From Massilia aquatica (GTDB lineage: Bacteria; Pseudomonadota; Gammaproteobacteria; Burkholderiales; Burkholderiaceae_D), in NCBI RefSeq assembly GCF_011682045.1, contig NZ_VVIW01000014.1, positions 1-64,000 of the forward strand: a stretch of DNA of 64,000 bases, given 5' to 3'. The translations under genes and the position numbers were made by a program. A model generated the notes under the pieces. It worked only from the letters and a program-made list of their open reading frames with translations, ran no database searches and had not been told where the DNA came from. The first letter of the stretch is position 1; each line of letters starts with the position of its first letter. Positions 53,294-61,419 of the stretch are shown in pieces.

Positions 53294-53367
53294 GTGCCCG
53301 CAAAATGACGCGCGGGCACCGTGGTGCCCGCTCTGCCACATCAACTTCACGGGGCGCGAACGCCCCG
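53294..53367 (-). promoter_or_regulatory. Hairpin cluster between ybiT and nadA
   Basis: A perfect 9-bp stem with 2-base loop (GCGGGCACC 53312-53320, GGTGCCCGC 53323-53331) overlaps a second possible stem (GTGCCCGC 53294-53301 with GCGGGCAC 53312-53319). Only one of the two can form. A third stem, CGGGGCG/CGCCCCG with loop TTCG on the minus strand (53350-53367), lies 9 bases after the ybiT stop. No T-run follows. It may be a terminator for ybiT plus an attenuator for nadA. Confidence 0.5.
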
Positions 53368-53376
53368 CTGCCATGT

Positions 53377-54975
53377 TTAGTCGATACCCTGGCTGGTCAG
53401 ATAGTCTTCGTAGTTGCCACGGAAGTCGACGATTTCGTTTTCCTTGATTTCGAGGATGCGGTTGGCCAGCGACGACACGAATTCGCGGTCGTGCGAGACG
53501 AAAATGAGGGTCCCGGTGTATTTTTCGAGCGCAATGTTGAGCGACTCGATCGATTCCATGTCCATGTGGTTGGTCGGCTCGTCCATCAGCATGACGTTGT
53601 GGCGGCCGAGCATCAGCTTGCCGTACATCATCCGGCCTTTTTCACCACCGGACAGCACGCGTACCGATTTCTTTACGTCGTCGCCGCCGAACAGCAGGCG
53701 GCCGAGGATTGAGCGCACGGCCTGGTCGTCGTCGCCTTCCTTGGTCCACTGGCCGATCCAGTCGGTCAGGACCGCATCGGTGGCGAATTCTTCGGTCGGA
53801 TCTTGCGGCATGTAGCCGACATTGGCGTTTTCGGCCCATTTGACGCGGCCGGTATCCGGCTGCAGACCGGTCAGTTCGCCACCGATCGAGCGCAGCAAGG
53901 TGGTTTTGCCGGCGCCGTTGGCGCCGATGATGGCGATGCGCTCGCCGGCTTCCACCATGATGCTGAAATTCTTGAACAGCTGGCGGTCGTACTTCTTCGA
54001 AATGCCTTCGACTTCCACCGCCAGGCGGTGCAATTTCTTCTCGGCTTCGAAACGCACGAAGGGATAGGCGCGCGACGATGGCTTGATGTCGTCGACCTTG
54101 ATCTTGTCGATCTGCTTGGCGCGCGATGTGGCCTGACGCGCCTTGGACTTGTTGGCGGCGAAGCGGCGCACGAAGTCTTGCAGCTCGGCGACTTTTTCTT
54201 TCGCCTTGGCGTTGTTCGCCAGTTGCTGGTTGCGCGCCTGGGTCGAGGCGAACATATACTCGTCGTAGTTGCCCGGATACACCTTCAAGGTGCCGTAATC
54301 CATGTCGGCCACGTGGGTGCACACCTGGTTCAGGAAGTGGCGATCGTGGGAAATGATGACCATGGTCGAATTGCGGTCGTTGAGTACGTCTTCGAGCCAG
54401 CGAATTGTGTTGATGTCCAGATTGTTGGTCGGCTCGTCGAGCAGCAGGATGTCCGGATTCGAGAACAGGGCCTGCGCCAGCAGCACGCGCAGCTTCCAGC
54501 CCGGCGCCACGGCGCTCATCGGGCCCTGGTGCTGGTCGATCGAGACGCCGGCGCCGAGCAGCAGTTCGCCAGCGCGCGCTTCGGCCGAGTAGCCGTCGTA
54601 TTCGGCAACCTTGCTTTCGAGTTCGGCCGCGTGCATGTAGTCGTCGTCGGTCGCTTCCGGGTTGGCGTAGATGGCGTCGCGCTCGGAGATCGCGTTCCAC
54701 AATTCGGTGTGGCCCATCATCACCACGTCGAGCACGCGCATGTCTTCGAACGCGAACTGGTCCTGGCGCAGTTTGCCGAGGCGCTCGTTGGTATCGAGCA
54801 TGACGGTACCGCCCGATGGCTCGAGGTCGCCACCGAGGATCTTCATGAAGGTCGACTTGCCGCAGCCGTTCGCGCCGATCAGGCCGTAACGGTTGCCGTC
54901 ACCGAATTTGACGGAGATGTTCTCAAACAGCGGCTTGGCGCCGAACTGCATGGTGATATTTGCTGTGGATAACAT
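53377..54975 (-). CDS. ybiT: ABC-F family ATPase YbiT
   Basis: The protein has 532 residues. Two ABC domains are present: [19 protein letters not shown] with [11 protein letters not shown] and [10 protein letters not shown], and [21 protein letters not shown] with [27 protein letters not shown] and SHDREF. The linker between them is rich in Lys and Ala ([27 protein letters not shown]). The first signature is [14 protein letters not shown] rather than LSGGQ, as is usual for YbiT. ABC-F proteins act on ribosomes and have no membrane domain. The promoter and start are duplicated downstream. Confidence 0.93.
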   Translation of the reverse strand: MLSTANITMQFGAKPLFENISVKFGDGNRYGLIGANGCGKSTFMKILGGDLEPSGGTVMLDTNERLGKLRQDQFAFEDMRVLDVVMMGHTELWNAISERDAIYANPEATDDDYMHAAELESKVAEYDGYSAEARAGELLLGAGVSIDQHQGPMSAVAPGWKLRVLLAQALFSNPDILLLDEPTNNLDINTIRWLEDVLNDRNSTMVIISHDRHFLNQVCTHVADMDYGTLKVYPGNYDEYMFASTQARNQQLANNAKAKEKVAELQDFVRRFAANKSKARQATSRAKQIDKIKVDDIKPSSRAYPFVRFEAEKKLHRLAVEVEGISKKYDRQLFKNFSIMVEAGERIAIIGANGAGKTTLLRSIGGELTGLQPDTGRVKWAENANVGYMPQDPTEEFATDAVLTDWIGQWTKEGDDDQAVRSILGRLLFGGDDVKKSVRVLSGGEKGRMMYGKLMLGRHNVMLMDEPTNHMDMESIESLNIALEKYTGTLIFVSHDREFVSSLANRILEIKENEIVDFRGNYEDYLTSQGID

Positions 54976-55034
54976 GCGTGATGGGTCTCTTGCGAATGGA
55001 AACAGGCGCTGGGCGCGAATCGGCCATTATACAA
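54961..55034 (-). repeat. Repeat copy A with ybiT promoter and start
   Basis: These 74 bases contain the first codons of ybiT (MLSTA), its 5' leader and the -10 TATAAT (55026-55031 on the minus strand). They match 57293-57366 with about 4 differences. Confidence 0.9.
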
Positions 55035-55178
55035 TACGCACCACAAACCACTGTACAACACCGTGAAAAACAATGACTTAGCGCTGTATTTCAAACGATT
55101 TGACACAGACAGGATGCCTGGTATTGCTCAGTTGCGCGGTCACTGTCCGACGTAGAGTTGCGGCAGGAAGGTTCGCCC

Positions 55179-55364
55179 ATGACCGACTGTCGCCAGGACA
55201 GCAAGACTGCGGCCTTCCTTCTGGAGGCGCTACACAGGAAGCGAGCATTCGATCAGGATGCCGCGACGAAACTACTTCGCAAGGAACTGGTGTCGGACGA
55301 CCTGGCGCGCGCGGCGCTGGTTTGCACGTATGAGCGTCGGCAGCATCATGAAGGCACGCGATGA
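55179..55364 (+). CDS. Small hypothetical protein (61 aa)
   Basis: The ATG at 55179 has AGGAAGG 7 bases upstream, a good site, and the sequence TAAFLLEALHRKRAFDQDAATKLLRKELVSDDLARAALVC looks like a helical protein. I do not recognise the family. It might be the remains of a longer protein, as the following DNA is poorly coding. Confidence 0.45.
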   Translation: MTDCRQDSKTAAFLLEALHRKRAFDQDAATKLLRKELVSDDLARAALVCTYERRQHHEGTR

Positions 55365-56048
55365 GACTGCTGTGCTATCTCCGCCGGCGGCTCGACCATG
55401 ACCTGCACTGACCACTACTCCATGATAGTTGCCGAGTTCGGATCCCCCTGGTCACCTTGCCGCTCTGTCCCCCGAAACGACATCCTGTTCCCGTGCATCG
55501 ATACTAGAACCGGGTCGATCAAGACACGAATGATCGGCTCCGGACGCGCATCAGCTCCAGGTGCTTACAACGTCAACTCAATCCAGTTCGCCACCTTGCA
55601 CATCGCGAGGTGGCTCCGTGGCCCAGAGTCTGCGTAGATATCTCGATCGAGCCGGCGCGCCCCGCGCTCCCACAGTGTTTTCACAGAACTGGCATTCAGA
55701 CAGTACATCTCAACTTCCCGCCTTGTGAATTTGAATTTTTTGCAAAATTTAACGCGACTGCGAACCGCACGGAACCTTTCAGCACGGCGTCCATCTAACC
55801 CATGACAGCGATTTCCGAGAGATGTCTTCTCAGCGCACTGCTTTTACCAATTCTGGCGTGACGTGCGAAACTGCAAGCTTCCGGCCGCATTAGGGGAAGT
55901 TGGCGGAGTAATGCAGGGAAATTTCATCCCTGGACGCATTAGTTTTTTGCTTCATTCGCAGAAAGGTTCGACTGTCTGCGCTTTGCGCAGAGGCCAGAAT
56001 TCTGTGCTTTGCGAGCCTATCAAAGCGCGCCTTCCAGTTGGGGTTTCA
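55365..56048. other. Region without a clear gene
   Basis: About 680 bases. A frame at 55398-55637 (GSPWSPCRSVPRNDILFPC onward) has no ribosome binding site and may be a decayed remnant. Frames upstream of 56049 extend the next gene but do not read like protein. AT content rises toward 55720-55780. Confidence 0.4.
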
Positions 56049-56684
56049 ATGAGCGCAAAAATTCTCGCAGGGGGAATCAATGTGCTGCAGTTCGTCCCAT
56101 CGAGTGACGCTAAGTCAAAAAATTCCGATGAGCTTCATCATGATGTAGCGCAGTTTTCAGCAGCCTTGAATTCTTCGATCCACCGTCTTAAAAGTCAACT
56201 TAAGCAGCCGCCGATGCACAATTCATGGAACTGTGACTACGACGAGGATCGCCCGCAAAAAAGCCAATGCGACAATGATGATGAAGGCCCTGGGGGCGGA
56301 TGGGACTGGGGTCCTGATGGTTACGATGGAGGAGGTTTCGGAACATATAAATGCACAACAGGGCCAATTTCGGTGTGCACAATTACCGAGACGTTGCCAC
56401 ATCCAAGCCCATATCCGGAAGATGGTGGCTTACCGTCGATGGGTCCAAGTACTCCGACGATTTGCGGTATCACCGGCTTTTTTTGCGCTGCTCCGGGGCA
56501 ACCCCTTCTGCCTCCGGCAGAAACCGTGGAGGAGCGAAAACAACGGTGTGATCGGAAAGGTGACCGAGATATGGACGAGTGCAAAGCGTATTCGCGAGCA
56601 ATGGACTACCGCTCGTTCAAAGCGTGCAAAGATAGAGCAGCGCAATACTATGCGGATTGCCATCGCGCTGCGGAGCTGCCATAA
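56049..56684 (+). CDS. Cys-patterned hypothetical protein, Gly/Pro-rich linker (211 aa)
   Basis: The start is uncertain; 56049 is the first ATG where the sequence becomes protein-like, and 55911 is another choice. It has an acidic and Gly-rich centre (DDEGPGGGWDWGPDGYDGGGFG) and a Pro-rich linker (TLPHPSPYPEDGGLPSMGPSTP). The C-terminal domain has regularly spaced Cys (QRCDRKGDRDMDECKAYSR, ACKDRAAQYYADCHRAAE). Similar C-termini occur in polymorphic-toxin-like and secreted proteins, but I cannot name this one. The composition is lower in GC than the neighbours, a sign of transfer. The next small gene could be its partner. Confidence 0.55.
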   Translation: MSAKILAGGINVLQFVPSSDAKSKNSDELHHDVAQFSAALNSSIHRLKSQLKQPPMHNSWNCDYDEDRPQKSQCDNDDEGPGGGWDWGPDGYDGGGFGTYKCTTGPISVCTITETLPHPSPYPEDGGLPSMGPSTPTICGITGFFCAAPGQPLLPPAETVEERKQRCDRKGDRDMDECKAYSRAMDYRSFKACKDRAAQYYADCHRAAELP

Positions 56685-56742
56685 AGATGACTAAAAATTC
56701 TAGGCAAGCTGCCCTACAGTTTGCCTTTTTTAAGGAAAAAAA

Positions 56743-57171
56743 ATGAGACTTCCTCGCATCGAGATTTACATCAACGACAAATCTGGCATTTCAGTTGCTC
56801 ACGTGAAGGTCGATGGTGAGACTTTGATTTTCGATTTCTCGCTTGATCAACTGCTAGTAGAAGGTGAAGGCAACGCCGCGCTGACTCTGGGAGAATCGGC
56901 GCTAACAGTCCTGAAACTCTGGCATCCGAATATTCTCAAAGACGTTGCGGCGCCCGCCCCTATTTCACGCGCAGAGATCAAAGAATCGTTATCGCAGGAA
57001 TTGATTGGACTCTCGATATCAGAGCGCACCGACAAGTATATCGACACAATCGACAATTTATTAAGCGAATCCAGCATCGAGCTCGGCGCTGATTTCCTTG
57101 TAAATTCTTGGCCCGTCATACGTAAGCGAATCATCGAGCTCAAGGTTAGCGGCAGTGACAGCAAAATATGA
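56743..57171 (+). CDS. Small hypothetical protein (142 aa), possible partner of previous gene
   Basis: The start has TTAAGGAAAAAAA before it, a clear ribosome binding site. MRLPRIEIYINDKSGISVAHVKVDGETLIFDFSLDQLL is beta-rich and the rest helical. No signal or membrane segment is present. It is the most AT-rich gene in the window. The position 58 bases after the Cys-patterned protein fits a partner or immunity gene, but there is no direct proof. Confidence 0.6.
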   Translation: MRLPRIEIYINDKSGISVAHVKVDGETLIFDFSLDQLLVEGEGNAALTLGESALTVLKLWHPNILKDVAAPAPISRAEIKESLSQELIGLSISERTDKYIDTIDNLLSESSIELGADFLVNSWPVIRKRIIELKVSGSDSKI

Positions 57172-57292
57172 CGATATGCGAGGCCAAGAATACCAGTTGA
57201 TCAAAGCACTAAGTTTATGAGAATATTAAGCGAATTTTATAGATAATTCGAGATCCCTTACAGCCTCTAAGGTCCATTTGCATAGCCTGCTA

Positions 57293-57366
57293 TGCTGTGG
57301 ATAACATGCGTTTTGGGCCTTTTGCGAATGGAAACAGGCGCTGGGCGCGAATCGGCCATTATACAA
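57293..57366 (-). repeat. Repeat copy B of ybiT promoter and start
   Basis: A second copy of 54961-55034 on the same strand. It keeps TATAAT (57358-57363), the leader and the ATG with four more codons, followed by TAG. It is therefore an orphan promoter that could still transcribe leftward into the accessory patch. From here to 57577 no gene is seen. Confidence 0.88.
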
Positions 57367-57577
57367 AATGCGACGCTTGCCATAGGAAGCTTGGGCGAAA
57401 AACGGGGGACGGATGGCACAGTCTGTATGGACCAGGCTGGTAGCGCAGGATGGCGCGCTGCGGCCTTTCGCAGTGCAGGATTGCTCATCCGTGCCGTGCG
57501 GCGGCCAGCGGCAGCTCAGCCGATGGCGCCCTGTCTGAACCAGGCCGCGATGACGGTAGGTTATCCCCTGTGTCGAT

Positions 57578-57967
57578 CTAGTATTGATGGATATCGATCT
57601 CAATAAGCTTGCCCGTCCCATCATAATAGAGATCGAGATAATCCACATCCGCTCCAAGACCGCTGCAATAACCGAGCGGGTATTGCTCTTTGTTCCCGTG
57701 ACCCTCAGGCGCCTTGCCGAGAAGCTCAACCACGCGTTCGCGCCGCATGTCCACGTTGATGACGTGATTGACGATGTCGTCCGCCATCCCGCCGCGCAGG
57801 CAATTCTCCAGTTCGTAACTGGTCATCGGCGCTTTCCATCGGGCCGGATCGAACTTGTCTCCATTAAACGGCGACAATATCGCGCCCAGCACTTTGAAAA
57901 TTCCGATGAGCAGAATCATCCATAACGCTGGAATGATGATTTTTCTTGCCCTACTTGAAATGACCAT
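57578..57967 (-). CDS. Membrane-anchored hypothetical protein, SmpA/OmlA-like
   Basis: The protein has 129 residues with one N-terminal membrane helix (IIIPALWMILLIGIFKVLGAIL). The outer part has MRRERVVELLGKAPEG and YPLGYCSGLGADVDYLDLYYDGTGKLIEIDI, resembling the small BamE/OmlA-like domain where a helix and a strand pair end in a DxxLxLxFDxxGxL pattern. The likely location is the periplasmic side of the inner membrane. The function is not known. No clear ribosome binding site was found. Confidence 0.6.
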   Translation of the reverse strand: MVISSRARKIIIPALWMILLIGIFKVLGAILSPFNGDKFDPARWKAPMTSYELENCLRGGMADDIVNHVINVDMRRERVVELLGKAPEGHGNKEQYPLGYCSGLGADVDYLDLYYDGTGKLIEIDIHQY

Positions 57968-58102
57968 TCATTGACCGATCTGGTGTTGTCTAAAACATGG
58001 GATTCTGGCGTTTGCGGCGGCCGCTGCCCACGAACTTGGGCGTGAAATGACGGTCAAAAACACATCCGACGAATTAACAGGCAACGCAGAGGAGAATGAG
58101 TC

Positions 58103-58456
58103 ATGCCGTCATTACTTGTGTTCTTGCTGTCATCCCTTGCCATCGCCATGTCGTTGCCGGCGATGGCTTCCGGCACTGTCAATCTTGACGAACCTGGCGC
58201 AATGGCGCAGCTTGAACGGGACAATCCTGCGCACGCTCGTTCCATTGGGCGGATTTTGCAGGCAGCGCCAAAGTTTACCCCGGGCCACCTCGCGCAATGG
58301 AGGAGAACCAGCTTCAATGCAGACATCCAATCGACGCAGCTGCTCAAGACCAGCGACCCGCCCCAAGCCAGGCTGTGGTTCAAGCTCGGCGATACGCATT
58401 ACAAGGCGACCGTGACGCTCAATGCGGTGGGCGCCCTGCGCGTCCCGGCGGGCTGA
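58103..58456 (+). CDS. Small exported hypothetical protein
   Basis: The protein has 117 residues. GGAG lies 8 bases before the ATG. It has a signal peptide (MPSLLVFLLSSLAIAMSLPAMA) and a soluble domain (DNPAHARSIGRILQAAPKFTPGHLAQWRRTSFNADIQSTQLLKTSDPPQARLWFKLGDTHYKATVTL). It is probably periplasmic. The fold and function are not recognised. It is convergent with the RNA-ligase-like gene. Confidence 0.68.
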   Translation: MPSLLVFLLSSLAIAMSLPAMASGTVNLDEPGAMAQLERDNPAHARSIGRILQAAPKFTPGHLAQWRRTSFNADIQSTQLLKTSDPPQARLWFKLGDTHYKATVTLNAVGALRVPAG

Positions 58457-58480
58457 GACGCCCCTGGCTGGTTCACAACG

Positions 58481-59068
58481 TCAAGCCGGCGCCCGCTTGA
58501 TGCCGAAGTCGCTCGCCTTGATTTTTGCCATACGCCCATCCGGATGGTGCCAGACGATGCCTTCGATAACATGCGCGCTCAGGTACTCGCGCAGAGCCGC
58601 GAAGCTGCGCGGGCAGTCCGGCAACTCGTCCTTGCCGTGCGGAACGAGGATATGCTCCGTCAGGCGTTCCGGATTGGCGCCGTGGCGGGTGCCGATTTTC
58701 GGGCCGCAGACTTCATACGTGCCGTCCGGCACCGCCCCGCCGCCGAACAGTTCGCGCATGCCCCATGCAATGCCCTCGTCGATGCGCGCCGAATCCGGCC
58801 CCACCGCAGGCACCCAGCCCGGCCAATGCCCGGTGGCCTCGTCCGCCGCCGGCTGCGCCGGCATGAAGTCGGCCGGTGGCGTGCGCCCGGCCTTGGCGTC
58901 GTAGCGCTTGTAGACAAGTCCAGCGGACACCATGACCGCCATGCCATCCCATTTGCGCGTCGCCATGCCTTCGCCGGCGGCGACCCATGCGGCGGCCGGG
59001 ACGATCTCGTCGCGCACCTGGCGGTCGCCATCGTAGTTACGTTGGAACAGAGAGACGATTTTCTTCAT
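58481..59068 (-). CDS. RNA ligase-like nucleotidyltransferase (DUF5565 type)
   Basis: The protein has 195 residues. The covalent nucleotidyltransferase motifs are visible: KWDG at 39-42 with Lys39 as likely adenylated residue, YKRYDAK, DGTYEVCGPKIG, EGIVWHH (169-175) and KIK (182-184). It begins KKIVSLFQRNYDG, as in the RNA ligase 1 family. Only the adenylation domain is present, with no N- or C-terminal partner. The substrate, probably RNA ends, is not shown by the sequence. It starts with AGGA 5 bases upstream and stands alone. Confidence 0.75.
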   Translation of the reverse strand: MKKIVSLFQRNYDGDRQVRDEIVPAAAWVAAGEGMATRKWDGMAVMVSAGLVYKRYDAKAGRTPPADFMPAQPAADEATGHWPGWVPAVGPDSARIDEGIAWGMRELFGGGAVPDGTYEVCGPKIGTRHGANPERLTEHILVPHGKDELPDCPRSFAALREYLSAHVIEGIVWHHPDGRMAKIKASDFGIKRAPA

Positions 59069-59207
59069 ATGGTCCTTTTATGGCGCGATCATCGGCTCGC
59101 GCCTGCCCTGGTTATGGATCGGGTAGCCGTATTCATACATATACAGACCCGAAGTATGCGCAAGAAACGCATTAAATTTACCGTATTATGTTGTATGGAT
59201 AGCAGGA

Positions 59208-59238
59208 TTGCCACATTTATCATTCGCCCGGCTATAAT
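59208..59238 (+). promoter_or_regulatory. Possible promoter of the barrel gene
   Basis: TTGCCA (59208-59213) and TATAAT (59233-59238) are 19 bases apart, slightly wide, within an AT-rich divergent region. Confidence 0.4.
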
Positions 59239-59299
59239 TTCGCGCAGCAATAGCCAATTACTCGTCAGGCTATCGCACAAAACCTAATCAGGATAGTTT

Positions 59300-59827
59300 A
59301 TGCGAATGATATTGAGCAGCGCGCTTGTCGCACTGGCCGCCGGCGTGTCCATGCCAGCTGTTGCGGTGCAAAACGGACCCGGCGTGTACGTCGGTTTTCA
59401 GGCCGGCCAGGCGTCGTCGTCGAATGACCGGATCGAACGCGATGACTTGTCGTTCAGCCCGCGCGCCGGCTACCAGTTCAACAAGCAGCTCGGCGTCGAA
59501 ATATTTAGCACGTCGCTCAGCTTTATCGAAGTTGGATATAGTTTCAACCGCAACGAACCGGCCCACCCGGAAGAACACTACGGGATCGCGGTCACGGGCG
59601 CCATTCCCTTGGGCGAGCGTTTCAACCTGACCGGCCGCGCCGGTATCGGCCGCACCAAAATGCATGCTGTCGGGTTCGGCAAGGACGATTATAAGGAAAC
59701 CGATCCGAGCATCGGCGGGGGCATGCGTTACGATTTTAACCAGCACTGGGCGATCACGGCCGAAGCGATGCGTTTTACCAAAACCAAGGTCACGGTCATC
59801 TCGACCGGCTTTCGCTATCAGTTCTGA
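59300..59827 (+). CDS. Outer-membrane beta-barrel protein
   Basis: The protein has 175 residues with a signal peptide (MRMILSSALVALAAGVSMPAVA). Eight strands with alternating pattern are visible, such as GPGVYVGFQAGQAS, LGVEIFSTSLSFIEVGYSF, FNLTGRAGIGRTKM and ITAEAMRFT, ending in FRYQF with a terminal Phe. This is the small OmpA/OmpW-type barrel family. It is probably a structural or stress-related surface protein. AGGA lies before the start. Confidence 0.83.
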   Translation: MRMILSSALVALAAGVSMPAVAVQNGPGVYVGFQAGQASSSNDRIERDDLSFSPRAGYQFNKQLGVEIFSTSLSFIEVGYSFNRNEPAHPEEHYGIAVTGAIPLGERFNLTGRAGIGRTKMHAVGFGKDDYKETDPSIGGGMRYDFNQHWAITAEAMRFTKTKVTVISTGFRYQF

Positions 59828-59852
59828 CCCGGTCAATCCAAAGGAGCGCACG

Positions 59853-60224
59853 ATGAACGCAGCACAGGAAGAGATGATCGCTTTGGAAGAACAACTGCGG
59901 GTCGCCATGCTCGGCGCCGACGTCGATGCGCTCGACCGCCTGATTGCCCCGGACTTGCTGTTTACCACGCACATGGGCCAGGTCATCGGCAAGCAGCAAG
60001 ACCTCGACATGCACCGCTCCGGACTGCTGAAATTCCGCGCGATCGAGGCGGGCGAACGCCTGGTGGCGGCGCACGGGCCGGTGGGCGTCGTCTCGGCCCG
60101 CATGAAGCTGGTCGGCAGTTTCGGCGAGTCGCCGTTCAACCTGGACCTGCGTTGCACGCGCACCTGGCGCCAGGGCGATGACGGCCGCTGGCAAATCCTG
60201 GCCGGCCACATGAGCATCGCCTGA
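59853..60224 (+). CDS. NTF2-like (DUF4440) protein
   Basis: The protein has 123 residues with AAGGAG before the ATG. EEMIALEEQLRVAMLGADVDALDRLIAPDLLFTTHMGQVIGKQQDLDMHR and TRTWRQGDDGRWQILAGHMSIA are typical of the NTF2-like fold with an open pocket. Such proteins include small isomerases and ligand binders; the ligand is unknown. It starts 25 bases after the barrel gene and is likely cotranscribed. Confidence 0.85.
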   Translation: MNAAQEEMIALEEQLRVAMLGADVDALDRLIAPDLLFTTHMGQVIGKQQDLDMHRSGLLKFRAIEAGERLVAAHGPVGVVSARMKLVGSFGESPFNLDLRCTRTWRQGDDGRWQILAGHMSIA

Positions 60225-60237
60225 TCGGCGAGGCACC

Positions 60238-61419
60238 TCAGGCGTCCGCGGCAAAGCGGCGCCACACCGCCTCCATCGGGCCTTGCGTGTGGCGCCGCAT
60301 CCACCAGCGGCTGAACCCTGCCTGCACCACCATCAGCAGCAGGCACACGCCTACCAGTCCGGCGTGCGACAGCCGCGCGCCGAGGCCCAGACCCGTCCCT
60401 TGCAGCAGGAATCCGAACAGCACCGACTGCGCCAGGTAATTGGTCAGCGCCATGCGCCCGACCGGCGCCAGCGACCGCGCCAGGGCCGCCATCAGCCATT
60501 GCGGCGCGCGCATGACCAGGGCCACGTAGCCGGCTGCCATCAGGGGTCCGGCGACTTCGACAAAAAACGAGACGAATGCCGCCATCGGCCCGCCCGCGTG
60601 CGGATCGAGCGCGTCGCGCAGCGCGGCCCAGCCCCACCACAGGTTGAGCGGCAGCCCCACCCACAGGGCGGCCAGCAGCACCCTGCCCCACAAGGCGCGA
60701 TGGCGCTCGGGCCGCGTGAGCCAGCCCATGCGCACGCTGAGTACGCCCATCAGGAACAGCAGCGCCACCTTGGGCAGGAAGAACAGCGAATTGGCCAGGT
60801 TGCCCCAATAGTCGGACAGCCGCTCGCGCGCGATTTCGCCCAGCGTCCCCTCGCTGTAGAGCGCGTGCGTGCGCGCGATTTCGTCCACGCCCCAGGCGAC
60901 CGCTTCGGGCGGCATGGTCATCAGCTGGTAGGTCAGGTAGGCCATGAACACCAGCACCGCCACATTGAGCGCGGCCACGCGGTGCAGCGCAGCGACGATG
61001 CCCGAGAGCCTGCGGCCCGCATGCGTCAGCAGCCAGAAGCCGCAGATCGCGTACACGGTCAGGATATCGCCGAACCACAGCAGGGAGCCATGCAGCACGC
61101 CGCATCCGAGCAGCCAGGTGACGCGGCGCCGATAGGTGGTCTTGATGCGATCGAGCCGCGGGCCCGGAAAATGCCGCCCTCCCGTTTGCAGCGCGAAGCC
61201 GGCGCCGAACAGGAATGCAAAAACCGGATAGAACTTCTGCTCCGCGAACGCGGCCACCATGAACACCACCAGCTGGTCGAGCAGCGGCGCCTGGGCGCCG
61301 ATGACGCCGTAGCGCGAGAAGTTGTTCCCGATCGCGAAGCCCCACACGTTCACCAGCATGATGCCGAAGACGGCGATCCCGCGCAGCGTATCGATGCGCA
61401 GCGAGCGCGTGGCCTTCAT
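60238..61419 (-). CDS. DUF418 membrane protein
   Basis: The protein has 393 residues and about ten membrane helices. SLRIDTLRGIAVFGIMLVNVWGFAIG at the N-terminus and APVGRMALTNYLAQSVLFGFLLQGTGLGLGARLS are the two hallmark regions of the DUF418/YeiB family, related to acyltransferase-3 membrane proteins. The ATG at 61419 overlaps the stop of the previous FAD gene by 4 bases and is preferred over 61509. The function is unknown. Confidence 0.87.
   Translation of the reverse strand: MKATRSLRIDTLRGIAVFGIMLVNVWGFAIGNNFSRYGVIGAQAPLLDQLVVFMVAAFAEQKFYPVFAFLFGAGFALQTGGRHFPGPRLDRIKTTYRRRVTWLLGCGVLHGSLLWFGDILTVYAICGFWLLTHAGRRLSGIVAALHRVAALNVAVLVFMAYLTYQLMTMPPEAVAWGVDEIARTHALYSEGTLGEIARERLSDYWGNLANSLFFLPKVALLFLMGVLSVRMGWLTRPERHRALWGRVLLAALWVGLPLNLWWGWAALRDALDPHAGGPMAAFVSFFVEVAGPLMAAGYVALVMRAPQWLMAALARSLAPVGRMALTNYLAQSVLFGFLLQGTGLGLGARLSHAGLVGVCLLLMVVQAGFSRWWMRRHTQGPMEAVWRRFAADA

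Noticed and set aside
54961-54974. TGTGGATAAC, equal to a DnaA box (TTATCCACA), at the ybiT start and its copy
   Set aside because: It is coding sequence for Leu-Ser-Thr of ybiT and is single at each place. There is no cluster of boxes, AT-rich unwinding region or dnaA/dnaN neighbour.
55398-55637. 79-codon open frame in the ybiT accessory patch
   Set aside because: It has no ribosome binding site and the sequence does not look like a folded protein; at best it is a remnant.
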